DNA from: Symbiodinium natans
Taxonomy: Eukaryota; Sar; Dinophyceae; Suessiales; Symbiodiniaceae
NCBI GenBank assembly: GCA_905221605.1
Contig: CAJNDS010001535.1
Location: 611,368-675,367, forward strand
Reading direction: 5' to 3'
Length of the DNA stretch: 64,000 nt
In this document: positions 10,001-22,000 of the stretch, piece after piece
Layout: each line of letters starts with the position of its first letter
How positions within the stretch are numbered: the stretch's first letter is position 1
Notes under the pieces: model-generated
Database searches by the model: none
What the model was told of the DNA's origin: nothing
Seen by the model: the letters and a program-made list of their open reading frames with translations, nothing else
Made by a program: the position numbers and the translations under genes

Positions 10001-13000
10001 CTCTTTGCTTCTCCTTACTCATTCTGAATCACTACTTTTATTCCTTGAGTAGCCAGCCTCCCCGAAGCCGAAGAGCGTGATGCAGGCCGACGGTCGTTGC
10101 CAGGGCCCTCCGCACGCACGCTTCGAGTACTCAGAGCCGCAGCCCCGTTGATAGGATATGGGCAGTTCTCGAATTTGCGGTCCTTTATTCTTCTCTGCAT
10201 ACCCTAACTACAAGGGATAATACTAAGAATGCCTCCAAGGGACCATGATGTAAAGAACCTCAGAGTATGAGCGGGTCGTGCAACACAGCAATGCGACCTC
10301 TGAGGCAGTGGAAGATTACCCGGGTCTACCCCGCTGAGTTTGATGAGAAGCAGCAAGCAGAAGGCCTGGTCTTTGAAGGGCTTCCAAGCAGCTGACCCCA
10401 AACCCCCGAGCCCATAGAGCGTGTTTAGGGTTTTAGGGTTTTAGGGTTTTAGGGTTTTAGGGTTTTAGGGTTTAGGGTTTTAGGGTTTTAGGGTTTTAGG
10501 GTTTTAGGGTTTTAGGGTTTTAGGGTTTTAGGGTTTTAGGGTTTTAGGGTTTTAGGGTTTAGGGTTTAGGGTTTAACCGCTTCTCAGAGCAACGTGCTGC
10601 CATGAGAACCTCGCCCGACTGAATTGGTGGCCACAGTGGTTCTGATCATCCCGTGGCCCTTGCAGTCCAGTTGCAGGCTTCAAGCTGTTCGTGTCGGGCG
10701 AGAACTTCCGACCTTCGCGGACAGCTATGTGCCAGCCTTAGCTGAACCCTTAAACTATATCCCTCTTGGGAAGTATTTGTTTAGTTTTTGTTTATAATAA
10801 AACCCAAGAGGATATTAAACAATATTGTTTTTATTAAGGTTCTAAGGTGAGTATAATAAACTGGACCTGACCATGGCTTGCCAAGCCCGGCCGCAACCCA
10901 ACGCAACATCGAGTTCTAGCTGACCGTAGTTAGGGTTTAGGGTTTAGGGTTTAGGGTTTAGGGTTTAGGGTTTAGGGTTTAGGGTTTAGGGTTTAGGGTT
11001 TAGGGTTTAGGGTTTAGGGTTTAGGGTTCTGCAACTTTTGAGGTCCAACCCCCGGAAGGCGGCAAACTCAAAACACTCAACGCGAAGCCTACAGTTCTTT
11101 AAGCCCAAGAGCTTTACATGACGCTTGGAGTTTTAAAACCGAAGCCTACGTTGACCTGGTCGGCTCTCTGAGTTGTGGTCCCCTTTCCGGTGCTCTGATT
11201 TCCCTGTGTTGTACAAAACATGCTCCCAACAAAAAGGACCCTTGCACCCGAAGCCCCAAACCCTAAACTCTGAACTCGAAACCCTAACCCCTAAACCCTA
11301 AACCCTAGACCCTAGACCCTAGACCCTAAACCCTAAACCCTCCTGAATTGACCAGGTGCCGGCTCGGAGGCCCAGGAGGCATCATGGCGCAGGCGGAGGC
11401 CCGGTTGGGTGCAAGGGGTTCAGGGGTTTAGGATCTACCTGGTTTAGGGTTTTGGGTTTAGGGTTAGGGGTTAGGGGTTAGGGGTTTAGGGTTTGGGGTT
11501 AGGGGTTTAGGGTTTAGGGTTTAGGGGTTCAGTGGTTCAGGGTTTAGGGCTTAGGGTTTAGGGCTTCAGTCACGTATTGACCCCAGGCTGAAGGACATCC
11601 AGTTGCCATTGTCCTATCGTCGTGCTTGCCTCTGCAAGGCCGCTGCTGGTCAGGGTCGTAACTTTGTTTCGCCAATCGCCATTGCTTCGAATCTACTATT
11701 TGCTTAGAACCCCCCCCCCCCCCCCCAAAAAAAAAAAAAACAACAACAACAAACAATACTCCCTATATTACCCTGTGTTTTTTGGGGGTTCTTAAGCAAT
11801 TGGTAGGAATGGAGGGCTTCGGGGTACCTGGCTTTCGAAGGTCATCCTCAACAACTTCACCCTCTTGTGCGCCGTGCCCTCCACGGGCTTCCATCTCGCC
11901 ATGGCCCCAGCCGCCAAAGAAGGGTTTAGGGTTTAGGGTTTAGGGTTTAGGGTTTAGGGTTTAGGGTAGTCCACTGTTTTGGGATGCTGATGGCTCGTTT
12001 GCTTTGTCTCTTCCCCTTGATCTGAGGGACGCCGCCAGCATAGCACAACACATTAAACTGTTGGAGCCCTCATGCTCACCCCCCAAACCCGAGAATCCGT
12101 AGCCTTAAACCCTAAACCCTCTATTTCCTTTTTGCGGGGGTGGGTGGTTAGGGGGGGGGGGGGGTGTGGTGGGGTGGGGTACCTAAACAAGCTAAACTTC
12201 ATCAAGGAAGTGCGTTTGGGCATCCCGTCTTCAACTCCAAAAACCCGAGCAGCCTATGCCCCATACCCCAAACCCCAGGCTTTTATATCCAAACCTTCGG
12301 AAAAGCATTGGTCTCGAGGCTGGGTCTCCTTCCGGAATCTCCTACGAAGTCGAGGTGGGCCGGGGCGTTTTTCGGCCGTTACAACGGCATCAGACACCTG
12401 GGCCCTTGCATGGCGCATCTCCCATTCTAGCCGAAACCCTACACTGACCCTGCACCCGGATCAGAAGGCCCGATGGATGTAACTCTCTTGCCACTTGCAG
12501 CTATTCGGTGATCAACTGGAATTACAGGGCTTGGCGGTGTGTTGAACGCCTTTGCGCACCGCAGATTGCCATGAACGGACGGGACTTCGTTCCGGGAGTG
12601 CCACCAGCCGGGAGCCTTCCTTCTTGTTGCAGGGCGTAGGGTTTTGGTGCTTAGGGTTTAGGGTTTAAGGGCACATCTTGACATCGTTCTTTGTGCTGAG
12701 GTCATGGTGCGGTTCGTGACCGCTACGTCGGTTGTGACGGCACGGAGCCAAGAGCGGCGTGTTTTTATTGGTTCAATGCTGGGCGAAGGTGTAGCAGCGC
12801 AGCACGTACAACTATGCGTCAGGTAGACCCGGAGAACGTTTCAGCGGTGGGACACCTGCCGCTGACAGTGACAGGCGGCTCCAGTAGTAGGGTGAAGCTG
12901 GTAGAGGTAGTGTGGATAGAGGTCTTGCTGGAGTGGTCGTCGTCGTAGTCGTGCTAGTCGTCGATCCTAAGAGTGGTAGCAGCAGGAGCAGTAGCAGCCG

Positions 13001-16000
13001 GCATACTCCGTGACGCTGTCCGCGGAGGTGCCAGCTTAGCAGCGGATGCTCGCTACTGCATCTTCGGCGAAGGGGAAAGAGCTGTGGAGGCGGCCGAAGT
13101 CTGCCAAAAGAGTGAATTGGGGGGCTTGCGAACACAGGGGACCCCCAAATTAAAGATCCCCAAATAGTAAGATCACCTTACAATAAGGACCCCAATAAAC
13201 TACCCCTAATTTCTGAAACCCCCAACTCCCTCCCCCACAACCAAAAAGCAAAACAAAAAATCATAGAATGTGGTAGTTGCGTCGTCATCGTCATCATCGT
13301 CATAATCAAAATAGTCATATGGGGGAGCTTCTGCTGGAAGGTCCCGGTCTCGGTGCTTGCCAGCGACCGCGAAGTTGTATGCCCCAGCCTTGCCTTCACG
13401 CTTGCAGATCATCTTCGTGTATGTTGGTCCTAGAATTCCATAGTTAGATGGAAGCGGACGTGATTCTGAGCTCGTTTTTACTGGTACTCGGGAAGCCTAC
13501 GATATCTGCCTGATTCCTGATTCATGGTTCCAAGGCACGACCCCACACTGGGAGATTCGGCCACATGGCGCAGTCTCGGAGCGTACGCGACCCATTTGGC
13601 TGTGCCCAGTCCAGCTCTTGTCCTTTCATGTCAGTGTACCTTTCAACCACCCGGCACGCATGTTTGGAGGTTCAGTGTAGTTCTAACCCAGTTCAATAAC
13701 CTAGTATTGGGCTAATTGTACAGTTTTAATTGGGTTAGAACCTCCAAGTAGCGTGTGTCTGCGAGGCGTGCTGGTTCGGCTTTCCACTGACGGCGTCGGC
13801 ACAGCACGGGCGTCCTCAGCGTACGTGAATTTCGCAGCAGCCCTAGGAGTTCTCCAATTCCTTGGTGAACCCCAGTACGTACACCGAACCCTAAACCCTA
13901 AACCCTAAACCCTAAACCCTAAACCCTAAACCCTAAACCCTTAGAGAACTCACTAAAGGGTGGCCATGGTCGTTCAGCCTTGCGGGTCGGATGTTTCTTC
14001 CCGGTCTGTCGCAAGGTCGCCTATCCGGAGCCGCTGACCGTGGATCCGATCGAGGGTCCTGTTGAAGGCCGGTCTTGTGTTAGCCGATAATAATCATGAT
14101 AATCATGATAATCATAATAATCATAATAATCATAATATTCATAATAATCATAATAGTCAGAATGATCATAATAATAATCATAATAATCATAACAAGCATA
14201 ATAATCATAATAATAATCATAATAATCATCATAATCATACTCATAACAATAGTAATAGTAACAATAAACGTAACAATAATAGCAGGCTTAGCTTCACTAC
14301 TAGCAGGTCGCGGGTCGCCTTCCAGGTTTCCCGCAAGCCTTAAACGCTAACCCCCTCAACCCTAAGCTCTTTAAACCCTTGAACCCTTTTTTTCGGGAGG
14401 TTTCCTTATGGAGGTGCCTAAGCTCTTTAAACCCTTGAACCCTTTTTTTCGTGAGGTTTCCTTATGGAGGTGCTTAAGCTCTTTAAACCCTTGAACCCTT
14501 TTTTTGTGAGGTTTCCTTATGGAGTTGCTTAAGCTCTTTAAGCCCTTGAACCCTTTTTATTGAGGTTTCCTCTTGGGAGGTGGGACTATGGTCCGAGTCC
14601 ACGGCCATCATTTCCGGCCTCATGGGCAGGACTGGACAGACGGTGTTCATTTTGCGTTCTGCTTGTTGGGGTTACAAGGGACCCTATTCATATATGTACA
14701 TACATATACATATAAAAGATATTGTCAGGGTTTAGGGTTTAGAGGCTTTAGTGTGCGAACAGCCTGGCTCTTGAACTTGGGGGGGGAGAGGGTTTCGGGT
14801 CTTGAACCCCATGAAAGAAAGAGGGCAAGGAAGCGAGCCATCGATCCCCGAAAGGGCCAATCACGGGCGAATCTGTCCTAGGAAGCCTGGGGACCAGGAA
14901 GGGCTCCCAGCAACCCCAGAAGCCTTAAATCTCATCTCGGACAGTGACAGGTGGGTAGTTTCCCCATGCAAAGCGAGAAACCCACTGTACAATCCCTCTC
15001 TTAAGTACTCGGGGACTCCTTGACTGAAGTCATCCTGAACCCACCCGGTCCACCGAAGGGGAGAAGGCCCCCTGAATTGAGGGAGGACGTTCCTGGAAGC
15101 CCTAAACCTTAAACCCTAAACCCTAAACTTTAAACCCTAAACCCTAAACCCTAAACCCTAAACCCTAAACCCTAAACCCTAAACCCTAAACCCTAAACCC
15201 TAAACCCTAAACCCTAAACCCTAAACCCTAAAACCGAAACCCTAAACCCTAAACCCTAAACCCTAAACCCTAAACCCTAAACCCTAAACCCTAAACCCTA
15301 AACCCTAAACCCTAAACCCTAAACCCTAAACCCTAAACCCTAAACCCTAAACCCTAAACCCTAAACCCCAACCCTAAACCCATTTTTCTCAGATGCCCTT
15401 CTCCTTCTGCGTGCAACGATAGGGTTCCCGCATCCAAGTGGTGCACCCCAAACACAAGCTTCAAGATCCAAAGTCAGGAAGCCCCAAACTCGAGCGGTTC
15501 AGCATGGCAGCATGTATGGTCACAGTCTTCTGTTTTGTAGCGTTTGTGCTCAGGAGTGTCAGTGTCAGAGAAGATTCCTTCATGCGCTGGCCCGGTTCCA
15601 TGAAATCTGTCCTCGTACTTGCCATAGTCTCCTCAACGACGAGAGTGGCCATGCAGTCGCTTCTTTCAGTCCTCTTTGGCTACCCACGCCTTCCAATGTT
15701 GTGCTCGGCAGGCTTGAGGTTGCCGCGGCTTCAACGTGCCAAGATTTTGCCGATCAAGATGCAGAAGCGGACACGAAGCATGCCATTCTCACAAAATGCC
15801 GGGAATCCCGGCAATTTTCGCAACCGTGCGATGGGGACAGGTCTGATGGACTGCTTGGCATGCAGCAGATTTGATTTACCAGCAGAGTCAGGACCTGCAG
15901 CTTTGGCAGTTTCAGCAGGCATGCATTATACTTGTGCTGTACGAACAGATGGTCAGCTAGTCTGCTTTGGACAAAGTCCAAGTGGGCCGTGTGCTGTGCC

Positions 16001-19000
16001 TGCAGATTGGGGACTAATATTGGAAGTTGCAGCCGGTGATGCTCATACCTGTGCAATACAGGCAGATGGTCATCTCGTCTGCTTTCGACACAATCACTAT
16101 GGCCAGTGCGACGTGCCCGCAGATTTGGGATCAGTTTCGGCCGTTTCAGCAGGCGGTTTTCATACTTGTGCAGTGCAGGCAGGTGGACAGCTAGTCTGCT
16201 TCGGAGACAACGCTTGTGGACAGTGCAATGTGCCCGCAGACTTGGGACCACTTTTGGCAGTCTCAGCTGGTGGCTCTCACACTTGTGCATTGCGGGCAGG
16301 TGGTCAGCTAGTTTGCTTTGGCGACAACGTTTTTGGGCAGTGCGATGTGCCCACAGATTTGGGACCATTCTCGGCAGTCTCAGCAGGCTCTTTTCATACT
16401 TGTGCAGTGAGAGTAGGTGGTCAGCTAGTCTGCTTTGGATATGGCCTAGAGGGGCAGTGTGATGTGCCCGTAGATTTGGGACCAGTTTTGGCAGTCTCAG
16501 CAGGCGGCTTTCATACTTGTGCAGTGAGGGCAGGAGGTCAGGTATCCTGCTTTGGAGGCAACAGAAATGGGCAGTGCGATGTGCCTGCAGATCTGGAAGC
16601 AGCGTTGGCAGTCTCAGCGGGCCGTTTTCATACTTGTGCAATACCAGCAGAGGGTCAGCCAGCCTGTTTTGGAGACAACAAATACGGGCAGTGTGATGTG
16701 CCAGACCGCTGGTGATGTAAAACGTACTGCTGGGCCCAGACCTACATTCTTCTTTGCGCGCTGTCATGAGTTGTGACCGTGCTGGGATGACGCTGATGCT
16801 TGTTGTCACGGCGGCCACTACGACTACAGTGTTTGCAGCATTCTGATTACTTTTTTCTTGCTCTTATTACAAGGACGACGACAGTGTTCGATATTTGGTG
16901 CCATGTTTCTTCTCTTCATGTGGAGTGGACCTGTCCATCGAAGGGGGACAAGGGCGAAGGAATGTGTGAGAGTTCTTCTTGCGCGCACTTTGCTTGCAGT
17001 TCGCGCATGGTTGGCTTTTGCATTTCTGTCTTCGCAAGTTGTTGCTGCTGCAGGCGCTCTGGTAGTTTGAGTGTGTCTTGCCAGACTTTCATCGCAGCTG
17101 TGTGTTGTGGTTCGTGCCGCACCCTCTGCCACCCTGCGGCACGCTTGGGAAGGGAAAGGGAAGGGGAAAGTCTTGTGCGGCCATACTGGGCTTTAGCTTT
17201 TGCTACGCCGGCGCCTCCTCAAGCATTTGCATGTCTGCAAGTGCTTCCAGTATGTTGTATGGAGCATTGTGCTACCCACTCGCGTGAAAAAGTGAGGCGT
17301 GCGATCAGGGTTTCGTTGTGTTTGTGCTTTACCATTTCCTACAGCACTGTCCCTTCACTTGCGCGAAGCTCGAGTTCAAGAACCCCGTAGCCACACCTAA
17401 TCCCAAACCCTCGACCCTAAGCTCCGTGAACCCTGAACCTTCCCTAACCTTCATACAAACCCCACAGCAAGACCCCGAAGCCCAACCCTTAGCCTGAACC
17501 TAAGACCCTCACGAAGCCCTACTAGCCCCGTAGCTCTCTAAACTCACTTTTGAACCTCAACCCTTTATTATAAGCCACAAACCCTACACCCTTGGTTTCA
17601 TTTTTTCCTGGGGGAGCCCAATCCTTTCTGGTGCCGTGCTCTGAAAAACTGCTCCGGGGCTTTCTTTCGCGTGCCGGATCTCAGGATTTTTTGCTTTTTC
17701 TCTGCTTTTCTCTTAGGTTTCGGGTCATGGGGTCTTTAGGCTTTGGTGTTGTGCACGTAGCTGCGCTAGGCATGGATCCTAGGGGTCTAGGAACTCTGAA
17801 CTCTTGGTTGCAGGGCGCAGGGCAGCACACAGTCTTCTGGGATGACAGATTTTTGGTCAGTATAGGGTCAAGGGTTTTTGACAGTTTTGGGTTTGCATTG
17901 CTCAGGATCTCTAAATTTAGGGTTTAGGCTTTAGGGTTTAGGGTTTAAGTAGTTCTGGAGGAGCTGTTCATCCGCTGCATCTTCGGAACTCGCAGGAGCC
18001 AGGCGCGGTGAGGCAATAACTTGAGCCCCCATCTGCCGTTGAGTAGCCCTAAACCCAAAACCCTAAACCCTCTTCTCTGCAAGGGGGAGTCGATTTGGGG
18101 ACACGAAGCATGTCCTTCTGTAAAGCCAGACTTAGGGGCTACTCTCAAGCGAAATGCAGGGGTCGGAAGAATTACTAGTCGCATTCCCTTATGGTCCCTT
18201 TATCATCAAACTATAGGAACCCCCGAAACCCGATTCGAATTCTTAAGGCCTCTATATTCGCCTAACGGCACTTGTTCTGTAGCGCGAAGGGTGCTATCAT
18301 CACGATTTCGTGGCCAAGGCTTTGATCCTTTCGGATTCGGAGCTCCAGTGTCGCACCCTCGGGCGATGTGGGAGTGAGGGTGACAGTTGCTGGATGGGGG
18401 TTTGGGGGCTTTCGACCCTGGAGGAAGAACACGGCTTTGTGTGCAAAAGCAGCATGTGTCATACGGGTCACGAAAGCTCCTAGGAGCTTCACGGGTACCT
18501 ACAGCTAGGGTGAGCTTAGAGCCATACTTCTTAGTACCCATAAACCCTGAAGTCGCTCCTTCATCTTCGAGCCTTTGCTGACGTCCGCTTTCGGCACAGG
18601 CACCTTAAGCTTCATTTCGAAACCCCGCCTGTGGGCGAAGACAGTCTGTAGCTTTCGTGGCCCCGATCTCAAGTCAAAAGCGGCAGCCGCCATTCCACCC
18701 TTCTAACCTCTCTCTTCCCTGTTGCGAAAGCAGGGGTCAGTGCCCCCAGACTGTTCGGTCAACTACAGTTGCAAATCTTGACTGCCACCAGAATTCCTGC
18801 GTCACAATGCCATAGGGAAACTTGGAGCCACGTTAGATTTCGTCGTGTCGCAGATGCTGCGCTACTCTGCTACGTGTAGCCCTCTGCAAGGCACCTCTCC
18901 CCCTGTGGATGGTGCCTACCTTCCCACGGGCTACCTGGCCTCCTTCGACCTCGAGGCCTAAGGTTTAGGGTTGAGGGTTGAGGGTTGAGGGTTGAGGGTT

Positions 19001-22000
19001 TTCCCAGCAACCCCGTCGGAGATTTGTCGTCATTTGGTCCACTGCAATGACAAGCTGGCTCTAAGAAGACGTCGAGGCGACGGCTACCGGCCCTCCACAT
19101 AGAGGAAAACCTCAACAGCTTGAGCGTGTCACATTGTACATCGAGAATCGTTGCCCTCGTCTTGAGAACTGTTTGTCGCAGATGGTGCCGGCGTCAGTGA
19201 TGGTCAAGGGAACCACGCCAGCTGTGCCCTCAGTTGGTCATTCGAGTGCTCTTTCTTCAGCAGACGGCACATCCGTTTGACAAAGGGATCCTCGGCTGCG
19301 GAATGCAAACCCATCTCAACAGCCATGTTTGAAGACCGAAATCTTCGCCTCCAGAGTGACTAGAGCAAGGCGGCCGGGCAGTTCCCCAAGAAGCAGCTGA
19401 CGTTCTACTATCGGCGCTTCGTTCCGTCGATCTCCTGGGTGGGCAGCTCAGAAGGTCTTGGACCTTTCTCAGATCCCAAGAGGAGCCCATGCATTTCAGG
19501 CATAAGTAGCTCTCTTTTGATTCCCCATGCTCACTGCTGTGGATGGCTACTTGTGCACATCTAGCATAGACTGCCGGGGCTTGGGCGACCTTCGGTCGCC
19601 AGGAAACTGCCGCACATCTATGATACCAGCCTCGGGCGAGAACGGGTGCCTACAAGCCCCCTGCCCAGAAGCCCTGAACCTTGCAGGTAGAGCCCCTGAG
19701 TGGCCCTGAATTCGGCAGCACCCTCGTGTCCCTGAGATCTGCGGGGGGCCCCCAGAGGGGCACAGCTGTGAGGGTTTCGGCTTTGGGCTTTCGGGTTAGG
19801 GTGTAGGGTTTTGGGGTATTGGGGTATTGTGGTTTAGGCTTTGTGGGTTTGCCGACATCCTGGTCTTTGGTGAGGGAACTTCTGGTGCTCTTACAAGATT
19901 TGCTTGTGGGACTTCTTTGTTAAGGGGGGGGGGGGGGGGGGGTGGGTTGAGGGTTTAGGGTTTAGGGTATTTGGGGACTTCTGGATATTGCGGCTCTGGG
20001 CTGCTATGGAGGTCAGGCCTTATTCTAGGCCTTTGTAGAACTGAGGGTGCAGGCTTGGGATGTTTCCCCTAAGACTCCTAAGACTAACAGTCCTCACACT
20101 AGTATAAAAGGATTATAATAGGGGGTACCAGAATCCCTGTTAAGGACTGTTCGTCTAAGGGGGGAACATCCCAAGTGCAGGCTCAAGAGCTCCGCACCAG
20201 GCAGAAGGAATCAGGTCGCTTCACTATTCCCCAGTTCGCCTGACTAGGTTGCAAGCCGTTCTCTGTCGTAGCAGTGTTTGAGGGTTTCGGGTGAGGACTT
20301 TTCGTCATTTTGCGTCATCGCTCAGTTTCCGGATTCTCCGGTCTTGAGAATCTATCATACCGGGTCGTCGAGTTTCTGAGGATGCGCCTATCCTGAACTC
20401 GAAGAATCTCAAGTGCGTCTTCGGCAACATCCAAGTGCCGCTCTTCCTTGTGACGCAGAACGAGGCCTGCCGAAGATTGCCGAAGAGTCGGCACCGCACC
20501 CTTGTTCACCTTCCCACAATCTTGGGATGTTCCCCCTTATACTAGCAGTCCTTAATGGCGATTCTAGTACCCCCAATTATAATCCCGATAAAGGACTTCT
20601 AGTATAAGGAGGAACATCCCAACCAAAATATCAAGTTGCGCAACCCATGATATCCAGCAAGTGTCCCCAAGGCCTTAAACCCTAAATCCTAAACCCTAAA
20701 CCCTAAACCCTAAACCCTAAACCCTAAACCCTAAACCCTAAACCCTAAACCCTAAACCCTAAACCTAAACCCCTAAGCCTCGGAGCCCCATGGATCTGCG
20801 ACGCAGGCAACCTGCACGTCTCCAGCGCTTCACAAGCCTGGAGTGGTGGAGTAGCCTGGCCACAACTTAGTAGCAGGGTTTAGGGTTTAGGGTTTAGGGT
20901 TTAGGGTTTAGGGCTGAGGGGTGCCCAGGCCTTGAAGCCTTACGCACAACTCCCCTTAAGCTTCTCGCTTGCCATGGGCCATAGTCTCGCATGGTATCGG
21001 GTAGACACTGCTCCAGGGTCTGGGATGATGTGTGTAGAATTGCTTGAAGATGTCGCATGCATTAGCATACTCCTTGACAACTTTTCAATCTTCTGCCCTA
21101 AACCCTAAACCCTTTACCCTAAACTAAAACTTTAACCCTAGACCCTTTTAACCCTGAAACCCTTTAACCCTTAAACCCTTAAACCCTTAAACCCCTAAAC
21201 CCTTAAACCCCTAAACCCCTAAACCCCCAAACCCTTAAACCCTTAAACCCCTACACCCTTAAGCCCCACACCCTTAAGTTCCCAAACCCGCCCAAAACGA
21301 GCCTTGGCCAGGCTGACGCTGACCGCGGATGGCCAGAATCGAAAGCAGATCGGCGCCAATGGGGATCCGGTTCGCCGTCTCCTGAGTTCCCCGGGGTTCT
21401 TCGTAGGGAATGAGGGAACTAGGGCCCTACATGTACCCTTTGAAGGGATTACATAGGGTACCTCATTCCCTCATTCCCTATGAGGGAACTAGGGCCCTAC
21501 ATATACCCTTAAAAGGGATTACATAGGGTACCTCATTCCCTCATTCGCTGCGAAGGACCAGCCAGGCATCGTAGTAGTGTTTGCGTATCTCCTTTCTTGA
21601 TGCAGACCCTAAACCCTAAACCCTAAACCCCAGAGCCTACAAGTTTCCCTCCGACGCCACCTCGGCCTAAGGCTTCAAGTACTACGTCACCCCCACGGTG
21701 GCCAAGGCAGTTCGGGCAGCAATATGTTCACCATAAGGGTGGTGGTCAAAACTATGGTCCCTTTTTGCATCACTCTTCTAACACGGCACCTAATGATTTA
21801 GGGTACCCCGAAAGGGATCATAATTTTGACAACCACCCATGAAGGTGTGAGCAGGGGATGCTTCAAATCGTTTCGAAATCTGGGTTCCCTGGTTTGGGTT
21901 GACAGCCCACTTGCAGGGTTTCGAGGTACGCTTATGGTCCTAGGTAGGATTAGGGGGACCCTTAAAGGGGAGCCCTTCTGAAACCTCTTCTGGCTCTCTT

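Larger units (their letters stand above)
16716..20380. other. Long stretch without confidently assigned exons
   Basis: Contains the 3' flank of the RCC1-like gene, scattered single CCCTAAA or TTTAGGG units (17400-17590, 17915-17950, 18045-18070), a family J element (18181-18265), TTGAGGG repeats (18965-19000), a G run with TTTAGGG (19925-19970) and a family A element (20055-20174). 18860-18960 and 19155-19230 are open on + and could be TIG exons ([22 protein letters not shown]), but not firmly. The 196-codon frame at 16800-17390 has no recognisable domain. Confidence 0.4.

Noticed and set aside
14355-14580. CRISPR-like direct repeats
   Set aside because: Repeats are contiguous tandem units with no unique spacers, in a eukaryotic intron.
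15098-15385. Genuine chromosome end
   Set aside because: Arrays are short, interrupted, in both orientations and flanked by unique sequence on both sides; they are interstitial.
15754-16818. 354-codon minus-strand open frame
   Set aside because: Antisense shadow of the RCC1-like repeats; periodicity mirrors the + strand repeats and no independent domain is seen.
16800-17390. 196-codon + frame after the RCC1-like gene
   Set aside because: Cys/Ser-rich text without any recognised domain; probably 3' flank sequence open by chance.
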